Positions 49,568-61,577 of a DNA stretch of 64,000 nucleotides are shown one piece after another; the first letter of the stretch is position 1; every line of letters begins with the position of its first letter. A program made the position numbers and the translations under genes. The DNA is from Promerops cafer. Lineage: Eukaryota > Chordata > Aves > Passeriformes > Nectariniidae. The stretch covers positions 132,245 through 196,244 of the forward strand of contig VZSE01006121.1 in the NCBI GenBank assembly GCA_013398275.1. Reading direction: 5' to 3'. Below the pieces are notes generated by a model. That model was given only the letters and a program-made list of their open reading frames with translations. It searched no databases and was not told the DNA's origin.

Positions 49568-49726
49568 CGGTGGATCTGATGGGACACATTTCTGGAGCGC
49601 TGGCGGGAGCAGAAGCCCAGCAGCGGCCGCTGTCACAGCAGCACTGCATCTTGGACAGCGGCTGCGGCAGCTGGCTGCCACAGCGCCCGTTGCTCAGCGT
49701 GGAGAAGCAGAACCCAGGGCGCACAT
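49568..49726 (-). CDS. FBN1: FBN1 exon 9: TB1 (8-Cys) domain
   Basis: The exon has 159 nt (53 codons), acceptor GCAG and donor GTATGA. It encodes most of the first TGF-beta-binding-protein-like domain: VRPGFCFSTLSNGRC, the diagnostic triple cysteine in KMQCCCDSGRCW, then EMCPIRST. The eighth cysteine comes from the start of exon 10 (YRKLC). The exon is unusually G+C- and CpG-rich compared with its introns. A CR1 LINE 3' end begins about 90 bp downstream of its donor. The length matches the human exon. Confidence 0.95.
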
Positions 49727-52700
49727 CTGCCAAGAGAGGGAAATGGATGGGTGACCGTCAGTTCAATGAGGAGCGTGGCTTTTACAAAAGGGAAAGGTCT
49801 TATTTTTCTGGAGTGATTTGCATTATCAATGACATAGCCCTTACGACATTACAAGAATCAGAAAAACAAAAAAATCTAGACAATATTTGGGCTGCTTTGG
49901 ACTCAAGTGGAACCTGTGAGAAAGCTGCAGTGAAATATGGAGCGGCAATGCATTAACGGAGGCAAAAATGCAGTAAAAACATACATTCAGTATATAACAA
50001 CATATGCTTCCTTGGCCCTAAAGAAAGATTGCAGTGTCATCTTTATTAAAGATAGAACCATATCAATTAAGTCTTGGTTTGAAAGCACCGACGCACAGCA
50101 TTGCAGCTCGCAAAGCATTAGTTCATTTTGCATTAGTCATGGCTTCCCCAGCTGAAGTATGTTATGATTTGACAAGATACAGGCTTGCAGGCAAGAAAGA
50201 GCAACACAGTTTTAGCTGGTGCGATCACACTGTTCATGGAGATCTGCTGGCTTCCTGTCTGAAAAGGGTAAGCATGAGTTGTACAAAGAATGTCCCATAC
50301 CCAGATTTTATATACTCAGTTCTGTGCAATGTTGTTAGAGATAGCTCAGCTTAGAGAGGACAAGAAAATGCTGACAGGCTTAAAAAAATCATTAAAAATA
50401 ATCTCGTGATACCATCTGAAGCTTTGAGGAATTGTTTCACAATATGTCACATCATGTTAAACTCAATATAAGCTGTAATGTGATTTGATGCTGCATGATA
50501 AACCAGACCAAGTTTGTTTCTAAAATATACAAATACTTGCTGTCAAAATGTAGTGGAAAAAGTTGCAGATCTAGTCTTACAACAGCAGACATCATTCCCT
50601 AAAGAAACAGTACCTCAATTATCCAGGGCATGGTGGATTCATCTGCCTAGTACCAATGCTTTTCAGAACTTACTAGCTACACAAGTGGATATAAAAAAAA
50701 ACAGGGGAGTTTCTTACTATTTTGAGGAAATTGACATATAGTGATATGTTGGGAGAGTCTGTGACAGTTCTGCCTTTTATTAGCTGGAACCCTAAACATG
50801 GATATTACTGACAGTACAGCTAAAAGAGTCAGTTGACCTTTTTTTCCAAACTTTATTTAGATCACTCATACTATCATATGATGGAAATCTGAAACAGAGA
50901 ACAAAAAATTAGTTTTCAGTTCTACTACTGGTTCTCCATTTTCTCCTGGTGCCCAGCTAAACAGCCACACATATTTACTCCTTCATCTACCCTCTCAAAA
51001 ACCAAATAGAACTCCTTGGAGTTGAAATTGTTCTCCAGTACCCCTGGAGAGATACTCAGTCGCTTGGTGTGATGGTGGGGTGGATGGGAAGAAGGAAGTA
51101 ATCTAACAGACCTGATCATCATCTTTTGTAATTCATCCTTTTCCATTTTGGTCAGTACCAAGTTTTGAAACATTTAAGGGCAGTACTGGAAAGTGGAAAA
51201 GGAATCTACATGGGATCTGTGCAAGTACACCAATGTGCCATGAAGTGATAAGCACACAGCAATAGCTTTAACTACCTACAAGTATAAGAGTGCGTCCAAA
51301 AGCCACATCATTTTCAGAAAAAAACAGTAACTTTATGAGAAAAATACTAAATCTTTCCATATTCCTAATCAGAAGTTATTATTTTTACTTTTTGTCCCCC
51401 CTTTCCTTTTCCGTCCCAAATGGTAAAAACACACAAACCAGGACAAGAACAGCAGAAAATAACTTCTATCTGTTTCAGTTTTCAGTATTTATTGTTCTTA
51501 CTAAAAATTATAGTCTTCTGAAAGGTAAAAAAATCACCACGAGAATAAATTTCAATAAAAAGTGTCTCTCAAAAAGAAAAGATGTAAAAAGAGGCCATCA
51601 AAAAGAAACACAGACCAAACAAATTTATGCCAATTGGAAGTACGGGCTAGCAACTTTCTTCACTGCACTCTTCATGCACTTGGGATAAGATACCCTGCTT
51701 TTGTTTCTGCTCTTCAGCTCTAGGAGATATCTTTTCTTTGTCTACTCTTATTTTTAAGGTTTGTAATAACGGAGCTCCTGGTGCATCCTTTGGATATTTG
51801 GCCCCAGTGCTGCTGAGTCCCCTAAGGGATACATTTCTGAGAGGCATTTCCTCCTCTCTAACAGAACAGAAACGTCCAGCTAACGCCTTTCACTTACGAC
51901 AGGCATGTTGTAATTAAATCAAGATTACATGTTTTGCCCAGCACTAACACAGATCTGGGCTCTATCCCTGTGAATATGGCAAGTATGAGTCTGCAAATTA
52001 GACAAGAATCCAAAATACCTGCACACAATTGATAGTGCTTCCCATTTAGCACATTTTGCCTTGAACACAAAGCTAAAATTTCAATGATGGCTCATAGTCT
52101 GGCATGTTATTTATCATACCTTGTCACCATTTAAATCTCCAATTCTTTACCTGAATTTCTTCAGCCTACAAATACAGAGGGTAAAAATGCTGAGAAACTG
52201 CAGGAATATGACATGGGTGTGAATGTTGAGCAGTCCTGACAGAGGGGTGACTATAAAAAGTAAAAAGCAAATGCAAGTAAAAAGCAAAAGCAAGTCGTGC
52301 ATCTCTATAAAAATTTTTGTTACAGAAAGGTAAATCTTGCTCACAAATATTAAGTACAGGCAGCAAATTAATGATTTAATGATCCATTGCAATTTAGAAG
52401 CTGTTAATCTGAAGCAAAAAAAGCAATTCCCATTGGCATTTTAAGTGTACAGTATGGATCAAATCTACAGAAAAGCTATTCTTGATGATGGAAGAAAAGC
52501 AGTTTATTTCTTACAACCTGCAGAAATTGAATGGCACCATTCAAAATTAATCATAACCCAAACTACTTCCAGATCTCTTGGGAAAGTTAGTATTATTTGG
52601 TACCAATCTCTGTGAAGTTTGGGATTCTTTCCAATTTTTTTCCAAAATTATTTCCTACCAAAGGTACTAAACACAGGATGTTGTCTTGGTTCCTAGTACT

Positions 52701-53487
52701 GGCACTGTGTAAGAGCCTTTAAATAAATATGCTAAAACTGAAGAAATAAACCTTTCATTTTATTTTTGCCCAAAATTCAGCACTGGCATTGAAAAAATAA
52801 ATTACTGCACAAAAATGAGAAAAAAAAATTAATTAACTACTAGACCTGCCTGAGAGCAGGCTGTATGCTTCCCAGAAGCATTAACTGCTAACACTGCTCT
52901 TTCAGGGCTTTGGCACTGCAGTGGCAGACATTTCATTCACAAAATTCTTTGGTTCCTGGTCCGGCCTTTGGAAGATGGGTTCTGCTCTGCCACAGTGAAA
53001 GCCAGAGAAAACAGCTCTGCCAAATCATCAACATCATAAAAGCACACAGAAATATCCCACCCTCAGTTTATCACGTTACTTCCTTTAATTAATGACAAAG
53101 ACATGCATTAGGGTTATAACAGATGGAATTCAAATTTGCTTTTCTAAATGAGTGCTGAATATAAAATAGACTAAATTAAAGACAAACATGGGAGCAACAA
53201 TACCAAGGAGACCTTTAAACAACTTCTAAGGCAACAAATATGACATTACAGAAAAACTGCAGTAGAAAAATAAAAGAGGTGGTCTCAATGAAGAGGCAAA
53301 GAAGAAATATCCTGCAAATGGAAAACCCATTTCAGAATACATATACAGGCATGTGATGTACTTCTATATAAAAGAAGGATTTCAAGTTCACAAGCTGAAA
53401 TACATTTCTGACACATTGTTACCCATTTTAGATATTCATGAATTTTTGTAACACCTACTGTCCTATTGTTCACAGGATTCTACTCAC
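49727..53487 (-). other. FBN1: FBN1 intron 8 (3.8 kb)
   Basis: The intron is AT-rich, with A-rich stretches around 51,500-51,640 and an imperfect AAAAGCAA-type direct repeat near 52,256-52,293. No gene or identifiable transposon was seen. Confidence 0.88.
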
Positions 53488-53613
53488 CTATGCATTTTAA
53501 GCCATCAGGAGCTGTATAAAACCCTGGAGGACACTTGCAAAAGTAACTGCTAACTGTGTTTGAACACTCTCCTCCATCACAAATTCCAGGAATGGTGCTA
53601 CATTCATCTATAT
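53488..53613 (-). CDS. FBN1: FBN1 exon 8: cbEGF2
   Basis: The exon has 126 nt, acceptor TTAAAG and donor GTGAGT. The product begins IDECSTIPGICDGGEC, continues SNTVSSYFCKCPPGFY and ends GLKCI. All six EGF cysteines and the calcium-binding DECS start are intact. SSYF, in place of the usual GSF/GSY between cysteines 3 and 4, is also what I recall for human cbEGF2, supporting orthology to FBN1. The exon is isolated by large introns on both sides. Confidence 0.96.
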
Positions 53614-56600
53614 CTTTAAGACAAAAAGAGATGCAGGTTAGCTAAATCAGTTTTGGCACAAGAAAAGGTATTTTATAATTAGTAGTAGTAATCAAATTCA
53701 GGGCATAATCAGTAGTTTTGAATTAGCATCTTATAAACAGAAATGAAACAGAACCTAAAAAAATATTGTATTGGCAAATTGAAAATACAGTACCTGTAAA
53801 TTGCAAAAGTTTTACTGCTTAATAATGATGGATAAAAATCTTAAAACTGCAGAGATTTACTAACTCTAAGAAAACTGTAACTCATCCAGTCTGAATTCTG
53901 CATACTAGAATTAAGAGAACTGTGTTGAGACCAGAGTGCAAACTGTGTAATGACCACAGTGATCAGGAGCTTAACCATTATCTCCAGCAGCACAGCATCT
54001 CCTGGCGCCACACTGAAGCACTGGTTCAAAACGGACTCACAGGGACATGTGCCACCTCCTGAACTGCCTGTCCTTACTGCACTCGGGTTTGTCTTGGAAA
54101 TAGCCCACACAAAGGCACTGAGCAGCTAGGTATTGTTCAACTAATGCATTCACACAGGATTATAGCTCAGACCAGGATGACTGCAGGCAACAAAAATTAT
54201 TTTCCCTGACTTTGTCCACTAAATCAATGTTCTGAAGTTTCAACAGGTTTCTAGAGTGTAACCAAAATATCTACGGCAGAAGCCAGGCAGCATCCATAAT
54301 TCACCCTACATTTTGTCAGTGATTTTAAAATAAAGTTTCCGTATCATGATTTCATTAACAAATTAACAAATCTCAATCCATATACTAAATCATCATCATA
54401 GATACAATGTAGAAAATTTTTCAAAGTCTTCAGGAAAGAAACCTAACAAATTCTTACAACTCATCATAGCTGCACAGAGGGAACTTGAAGGGTTTCTTCC
54501 ACAGCTAGTTTATGTAATCTACAGCTATGTGAATAACGACCTGTCAGCCCCAAGTGCTCCTTAATTACCACCAGTAGCCTGCCTGTGATGTGTAGCTACA
54601 TTTCCCTTGGTTGCCAGTGACTGTCTTAACAATGCAGCTGTATCTAATTAGCACTGCCCTCATCTCTTAGGAACCTGGAGTTCTGCTAAGCTTAAAAACA
54701 GCTCACTCTTTTCCACGGTACCTACAAGAGGAATCAGCCAAACAGAGCAGAAAGGGAGGTTATTCTCTAGACTGATCAATGACATCTGCTTGTCACAGCC
54801 ATCTACAGTCACCCAGTTGCTCTCCTGAGAGGGAGCATCCAGCTAGAAATAATGGCATCACAGGACTCTACCCAACCTCTCCTCCAGAGATCTACGAAAA
54901 CGCAGACACATGACTGTAATAATGATTTCACCAACCACAAAAATTCTGAGATGAAATACTGCAACACCACCCAACACACCAAGGCAAGGAGTGAATAATA
55001 CCGTAGTCATTAAAAAGGACTGGAAGAGTTTAAATGCAACGCCTAAATTGGAATTTGGCCCCAACAGATGGGGGAACACCCAAAGTCCCACAGGACCATG
55101 AATGAGCATTTTAGCAAGTAGAAAGGATCTCAGTTCTACTTCTTCTGTGAAGACAGTAATGTAAAAACTAACAACTCCTGGTCTCCTAGGTAAAGCGTGG
55201 GATGCTCTAATCTTTTGGTCGTCCCTTGCCTTTGCAGGAAAGTAGTGGAGGAACTGGGATGGCACACAGATAACCCAAGTTTGCAGACTCAGCCATCCTA
55301 AGTGGAGCGGGGCCCTGGGTCCCCTGTGCACACATTCTTCCCCAGCATCTCGCTAGTTGTCCTGATGTGGGTCACATTCCTCACTTGGGTGTGTGAGAGG
55401 GGTGTGACTTTTTTTTCACTGCTACTTCGAGGATGTTGCCAAAGCCTCCAGTCCAAGTGCCCTGGGAGCACTGCTAAGAGACTTCTGGCTTTTGCTCCAA
55501 GATTATACACCACAGGAGTCCCACAAGTCTCAGTGACAAAAAATGTGGAAATTGAATTTTGGTCTGAATAAAGCCCTTAATTAACAGAGAAAAATGCAGT
55601 CGTAAATGGATCAGATTCAAGCATTTTCTGACTCAAATTCACCAATGTTTATCTTAAAGTCAGTGTTGCCACTGTTTATACAGAGTCCGACCTTTTTAAA
55701 AGCAAAATCATCACTCTTTATTTTTTAGGGTTGAGCCTAACCCAAACAGTATTTCACTATTTATATTAGTGTTGACATCCATATAAGCAACATTGTCGTT
55801 GTTAAGTATGGGAGTTTTACAAAGGTAAGTATATTTGATGTACTCGCAGACTTAGACATCACCCCAGGAAAAATCACTCCCCCAGTCACCACAAAAAATA
55901 GAATTTACCTAAGCATTAGTGCAAATGGAAAAGAAATGGTTATATCAAGCAGTGAAATAATGTAGCAGTTAAAACACAGATTTTCACCAGCTATGCTAAC
56001 AAAGAGAACCTTGGCCAACCCCCCTCATTTTCCATCTTGTTGACTGTCTACCTGTCCATGATGATTGCTATTATGATCTTACTTTAATGGAGACCCCCTG
56101 AAAAAACAGTACTGGTAATTCAGCAGGTAGCTCCCAGCTGAACTAAATCAGTGACCAAGGACACATTACAACTGCCAGAAGTCCTACTTGATGAATAAGA
56201 CGCTAAACCAAGCAAACAATCAGATGTTATTCATTATGTATCAGAATTAACTATAGTTCATTACTGTAAGCCAAACAACTTGTCTTATATTGTCTTATAA
56301 AATTCAAAGAATAATTCAGAAAGAACAGGATGGATAGGCTGTTGTTGCATGATCGTGCTCTTAAATGTTGTGTTTCTATCTTATTTCACGCCACTGGTAT
56401 AAAGGCAGTACTTTTCATTCTTTGAATTGTATTAATACCTACACAGCTTTAACTAAAATTGCTTGGTACATACAATATGAAGATGTACTGAAAGTAACTC
56501 TCTGTCTGCAGAGGTTCAAAAATCAACAGGTATGAATTTGAAAAAGGAAAAATTAATCTGATCTTTGCAGCCAGGTGATCACTGCAAAGGGATTTCACAA

Positions 56601-58023
56601 ATGGGACAGGAAGTTTGGGGCAGAATTTGGGAACACAGCAGCCTATGCCAGGTTCTTGAGTCCCGTTCCTTAACTGTTAGCAATTGCCGGCTCTTAGGGT
56701 GGTGGTTGTTTGGGGTTTTTTGTTCTTTGGTTGTTGGTTGGGGTTTGTTTTTAAAATGATTCAGCAATTGAAAAATGCCATCAAAATGTTTATGAGATGC
56801 AGCCTACAGCTCTCAGCTTTTCATGTACTAATACTTAACAAGGCACATGTTCAGTCTCTCCTATTCACCACATTCTTGGTACTTCATCCACAGAAGGAAA
56901 CACTTGCAATGATGTTCTATTCTACATGTAGGTTACATTCTGCCAAAATTATTGGCAGGCAATACGTAAACCATGCTATGTACGAGCTCTTCTGAAATTG
57001 CTCTCACTAACCTGCAAATAAATTATAAAGTTTTGCCTAAAATAGAGATTTTTCTTTTGAAAGAGTAATTCATAATTCTTCTAAAATTACTAAAAAGTTC
57101 TGAGTGCTTCTTAAAGGGCACTTGATGCAAGACAGCATGGTGAATGCACACCTTTCTCTCAACAGATACTTTTATGGTACTGAAAGTTGGCATTCCAAAA
57201 TCACTAGCTACTTATGGAACTTGTCTACTCAAGTTCATTTTAGTCTAATGACTGAAAGTAGAATCAGTTGCAAGAGTTTAAATATTATCTGGACTTTACT
57301 GTAAATACAAATCAATACTGTGCAACTAACACATTTTAGTACTATGTTCCTTATGTACTCAAAATTCTCTTAAAGGAGACATCTATGCTTGATTATTATA
57401 CTAGAAAGAAAAAAAATCCTTTCTAATCACAGTAAAAAATAACATGATTCCATAATCACACACTGCAAATTTCCACACTAATATCTAGCACCTGCCGTAC
57501 CCCTAAGTTAGGATGAATAATATGTGAAGATAAAATGCTAGTCCTTCTGCAACATACGCAACTGTAAGGCTGAGTTTAGAGCACAATCCAGCAGTCTTCA
57601 CACAGCAGTGTCAAACTCCCACTTATGTTAAATAGAGTTCACCTGAGTAGGTAGGAATGTGTTGAACCTTCCAGTCATGTACACTTTTTGGTCAAAACAT
57701 CCACAAAGAAACATGTGCCTCAAGCATTTCTAAAGCAACATATCAGTTAGAAAGCATTTTAATGTTTTAATGTTTAATGTTAGATGCACCTTCAAGTCTG
57801 AAATGTTACATGAATAAAAAGGCTATAAAAGTTGCAGGGCAAATATTTAACATCCTCTGATTTGGGAGAAAGCACCCCTATTTGTATTTGTTGTGAATAA
57901 TGCTACTTGCACGCTCAAGGCAAGAGAGACAGTAAGTTTGTTACAAACTGTTGAACAAACTTGGTCCCCCAAAAGAAGACTCTCCCCCTTCTACTTTCAG
58001 AAGAAAGTTCTAGAAGTTCTTAC
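53614..58023 (-). other. FBN1: FBN1 intron 7 (4.4 kb)
   Basis: It holds a T/G-rich tract at 56,698-56,752 and an unexplained 157-codon minus-strand open frame at 54,858-55,331 that resembles no family I know. Nothing else is recognised. Confidence 0.88.
56698..56752 (+). repeat. T/G-rich low-complexity tract
   Basis: A T/G run with GGGGTTTTTTG and TTGGTTGGGG phrases, similar to the 5.4 kb tract. No four G tracts of three or more. Confidence 0.65.
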
Positions 58024-58149
58024 CGTCACATTTTTGTGTTACTTCATTAAACTTGTGTCCAGCTGGGCATTTGCACTCAAAAGATCCAACAGTATTAATG
58101 CAATTTCCCCCTTGACAGATCCCAGGGATGGCTTGGCATTCATCCACAT
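58024..58149 (-). CDS. FBN1: FBN1 exon 7: cbEGF1
   Basis: The exon has 126 nt (42 codons), acceptor TCGTAG and donor GTAAGA. It encodes the first calcium-binding EGF domain: VDECQAIPGICQGGNC, then CINTVGSFECKC, ending QKCD. Six cysteines are present, with the N-terminal D-x-D/N-E calcium ligands and the C-x-N-x4-F-x-C beta-hydroxylation consensus. Together with cbEGF2 it links hybrid1 to TB1. It is flanked by introns of about 3.2 and 4.4 kb. Confidence 0.96.
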
Positions 58150-58729
58150 CTACGATATAAAAAAGGAAAAAACACCCACTTTTATTTCATTTCTCAAGAA
58201 CAGCCATAATAATTTGTCTACACAGAAATTAAATATGCCTAAATCTGATCTTCACCCATCATAATATTATGATACTTGCTTGGGAAGACAGACACTAATT
58301 CTGTAATTACTCTATGTAAAGTATGATTAAGTACAGTACTCTAAATATTTTCTGCAAGAAATCACATGGTTATTATTGTTACAGACATTAAATATCTAAC
58401 TGCTATTGCTTTGTTTTTCCAAAACATCTGGGGAATGGTGTGCAGAAAACACAGCCGCCAGAACTCAAGTTTCTTTGAAGTGTCAAAAGCTGGTCACCAA
58501 AAATCACTTGCCCCATCGAAAATCTTGGCAACTCCAAACAGTGCTTAGGCCACCAGCACAGAGGAGCAGTTGCAGCGTGCATGGAGGGGGCCTCATGGAG
58601 AGGCACAGCAACTGCAGAGTCATTTCTGATGGAAATTATTAACTTGACGCTCCAGCGAGATCAGCACCAGTGACATTAGACTGTGGTTAGGATTTGACTC
58701 AAAAAGATTCATAGCCATAATTAATGTCT

Positions 58730-58750
58730 CAGGTCATTATTAATGACCTG
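58730..58750. repeat. Perfect 10-1-10 inverted repeat with AGGTCA half-sites
   Basis: CAGGTCATTA, a central T, then TAATGACCTG. The outer hexamers AGGTCA/TGACCT are nuclear-receptor half-sites spaced by seven bases, and the inner ATTA/TAAT are homeodomain cores. A regulatory role is inference only. Confidence 0.5.
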
Positions 58751-59360
58751 CTTAGACATACATAAATTTGAGGGGTTTTTCCCTATTATTTTTCTTTCTT
58801 TGCTTTTCATTTTTCACCGAAGAAAATGAAACAACAAAGATGATATCACAGGCTAGGTAGTAAGCTCAAGACAAACATTTTCAGGAGGCCCCAGTTTCTG
58901 GCCTCACAATTATTTTAGCACAACATGTGTGTCGTCACTTAGCTGCAGAAGTGTTGCTATGGCTTAATAACAGCTACAGAAAAGAGGCTAAAGGAGGCAG
59001 AGGAGTGGCACTGCAATAGGACTCTGGGGAAGTCTGGCTCACAGTCCCCAGGGGCTGCTCAGGAATTCCTTCAGGAGCACAGAGCACTCCACTCTGATCC
59101 AAATGCTCATGCTTCCCTCATCTCCTCAGGAGAACCAGCTGCTGCTGCTAAAAACTGGTTGCTTGAGTTCTTGGGCTTCACACTGACATAGGTTTCAATG
59201 CAGGGACACAAGCTGAAGAAGATGATGCCTTCAAATCTCTCTTTATAAATCCCAGAGAGACCACTGTAATGTGTCTTGAAGTGTGAAAAGCGAAGTATTA
59301 TTTCTGTACAAAAGGCTAAAGGCAATTTTCCTGGGAGCCACAAGGAGGAAGTCTCAGGAA

Positions 59361-59550
59361 CGCCAAGGAGCGTACCTGCGGCACGTGACAAAGCGTCAGG
59401 TAAAGATGCCTGGGTGAAGGGATCCAGGTCGGGGGTGCAGCAGCAGCGGCGCAGCAGAGCTGTCCCTGAGGGAACCGCTGCGCTGGGAGGTCACAGAACC
59501 AGCACAGCCCCAGCGGCCTCGACTCAGCCACATCGCTGCTGGGACTCGAG
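59361..59550. promoter_or_regulatory. CpG-rich patch in intron 6, possible regulatory element
   Basis: About 14 CpG dinucleotides in 190 bp, against very few in the surrounding AT-rich intron. It contains a CACGTG E-box at 59,382-59,387. It could be an enhancer, a small CpG island or a young G+C-rich repeat. No transcript evidence is visible in sequence. Confidence 0.35.
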
Positions 59551-61379
59551 CTACAGCAATGGGCTGTGCTTTAGTAATAGCAATCAGCCAGACTTCATGG
59601 CACTGTACTGACTTAAAAAAACCTCAAAAACTAAAGAAACAGAAGTCATGACTGAGTCAGGATGTCTGTTTCAAAATCCCACCTTTTGGTTTTATTTTTC
59701 ATCTTTGTATCTTTAAAAATCTCAGCTGTGATATTAATTTAATTTTGGCCAAAGTCAAACTTTTCTATTTACTTTTGAAAGTAACCTTGCCCACCCTCAC
59801 TAGTTCTTTACTTTTTTTCACTTCTCCACACAATAATAATGATTCCTTTTTCTCTTCAGAGAACCTGGATTTTATTTAACCTGTTTTCCTTTATTTAGAT
59901 TGAATATGGATGTGAAATCCCTGAAATGTCTTCAGTCTGAATGGATGTTATCTGATTTCAAAAGGATTTAGTGCAATTGCATGAAAAATAAAGCTAATAT
60001 GTGATTCCATAAAAGATCTGTTGAAATTACAAATACAATACTTAAGAAGGAAAAACTGGAAAATACAAGTCAAACATACCCAGCCAAAACTGTGTTGGCA
60101 CCACATATAGATCAGAATCAATGTAGCTGCTTGCTAGAAATGTGCAGTAAGTATAAGTATCCTTATTCCAAACTGCACAAACCCACTGGAGAGTTCACTG
60201 CAGCTTTCCCATGACACAAACAAGAGGGATATAACTAGGTGTGGCGTAAGTTCAGGGGTGTGGGCCACATATTTATGTATATAAGCTTTCAAAAGTGTCC
60301 AGACCTCAGTTCACAGATCCCTGCACAATTTAGTCCTGACCTTTACAGTGAGAGGGGGAACAGAATCACTGAGGTCAAAATATGGGCACATCATGCAGTG
60401 CACACAACCATGTTGTCCATCTTGAAGTTCATCATGTCTGTCTGCAGGCACCAGCCATGACTTGGCCTGTGACAGAAGGGCCTTTTTAATGCAACAGAAT
60501 GCCTTGAAGTCCCTTCATAGAAATTTCATGATTATATAAAATTACTCATAGATTTATAATCTTTATCTTCCCTATTTTCAAAAATATTGTAACTTATTAG
60601 AAAATGTTAGACACACTGAAATAAACTGGCCCCAAAGATGTGGTGCTAGGAATGTATAATCCACATCAGTTTAATACATAGTTGCCCCTGTTAACTTTCT
60701 CCTGTTTCCTGTCAGACATCCAGACAATAAAAGAATTTATACAGCTGGAAGTATTAGAATAAAAGCCAAAAGCAGTGTAAGGACTTTCTATGGTAAGGCA
60801 TGCTCTGAAAGAAGTAAGCAACATCTGGATGGATTTTATGATTTGAAACAAATGCAAATGCATTTCCAAAATTGTATATAATATATAATAAAGCATTACA
60901 AATGGCACGACAGACACTTTTCTCCAGGTCAAAGCAGTGTAGCTCAAGAGATAAGACATCAAAGATTAATCTAAATTACACAACTTTTAGCTAAAAAATC
61001 TCACACGGGATAACTGGGGCATTACTGCCATAGATTGATGTTTGCATATTTTGAGTGCTCTCTGAAACAGAACAAATTCCTCCACAGAATGATCGAGTGG
61101 TACACTCAGAAAAACACGAGAACCAAGGGAAAGCACTGCTGGCAGTCAGAAATTCATTAAGATGCTGGCTGTTCTCACATGACCTGAGTTACTAATGTAC
61201 TCAGTTGAACATCAGGCACTCACTGAATCATGAAGTAATGCATCTGACAGTGTTTTTCCATTCTTCACACATATAGCTGAGAATGGCTTAGGACAGGTTA
61301 TTCACAGCAGTGTAACTCAATTAAGATTAATCCAGTAACAATTTCAGCAGCTTTTGGGGAAGCTTTGCTGCTAACTTAC

Positions 61380-61577
61380 CTTGACAGGCCCCCGTTCGAA
61401 TGTTTGGAATGAAGCCTCGGCGGCAGGGATGCGGCTGGGCAGGACACATTTCACAGGGATGGCCCCACGCTCTCCCAACAGTTGCACAGCACAGGGTTTT
61501 TGTGCAGACAATTCCACTGAGCTGGCCCTGGCACATCTGGTTGGTTACCAAAGTGAAGCAAGGACCGGTCCTGTAAT
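61380..61577 (-). CDS. FBN1: FBN1 exon 6 (legacy): hybrid domain 1
   Basis: The first exon of the gene in this window has 198 nt (66 codons). It starts within a split Asp codon after acceptor CACAG and ends at donor GTAAGT. It encodes the first hybrid domain, a fold between EGF and TB types that lies in the N-terminal region involved in LTBP binding and microfibril assembly. Visible motifs are YRTGPC, the CC pair in TKTLCCATVGRAWG and the C-terminal IRTGACQ. The cysteine in GIVC corresponds to human Cys204, reported as a free thiol in hybrid1, and it is conserved here. The length equals the human exon. The next upstream exon (EGF3) is not in the remaining 2.4 kb. Confidence 0.96.

Larger units (their letters stand above)
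58150..61379 (-). other. FBN1: FBN1 intron 6 (3.2 kb)
   Basis: It contains a perfect inverted repeat at 58,730-58,750 and a CpG-rich patch at 59,361-59,550, both listed separately. The rest is AT-rich with no recognisable feature. Confidence 0.9.
1104..61577 (-). other. FBN1: FBN1 (fibrillin-1) gene body, partial: 29 internal exons
   Basis: Fibrillin-1 is a large secreted glycoprotein that polymerises into 10-12 nm extracellular microfibrils, scaffolds elastin and sequesters latent TGF-beta complexes and BMPs. Reading the minus strand from 61,577 to 1,104 gives 29 exons with GT-AG borders, all phase 1, totalling 3,774 nt. Domain order is hybrid1, cbEGF1-2, TB1, Pro-rich, EGF4, cbEGF3-6, TB2, cbEGF7-9, hybrid2, cbEGF10, TB3, cbEGF11-20, which is the order of human FBN1 legacy exons 6-34. 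The proline-rich rather than glycine-rich segment after TB1 distinguishes it from FBN2. The promoter, first five coding exons and exons 35-65 are outside the window. Comparisons with human are from memory of that protein, not from an alignment run here. Confidence 0.97.
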
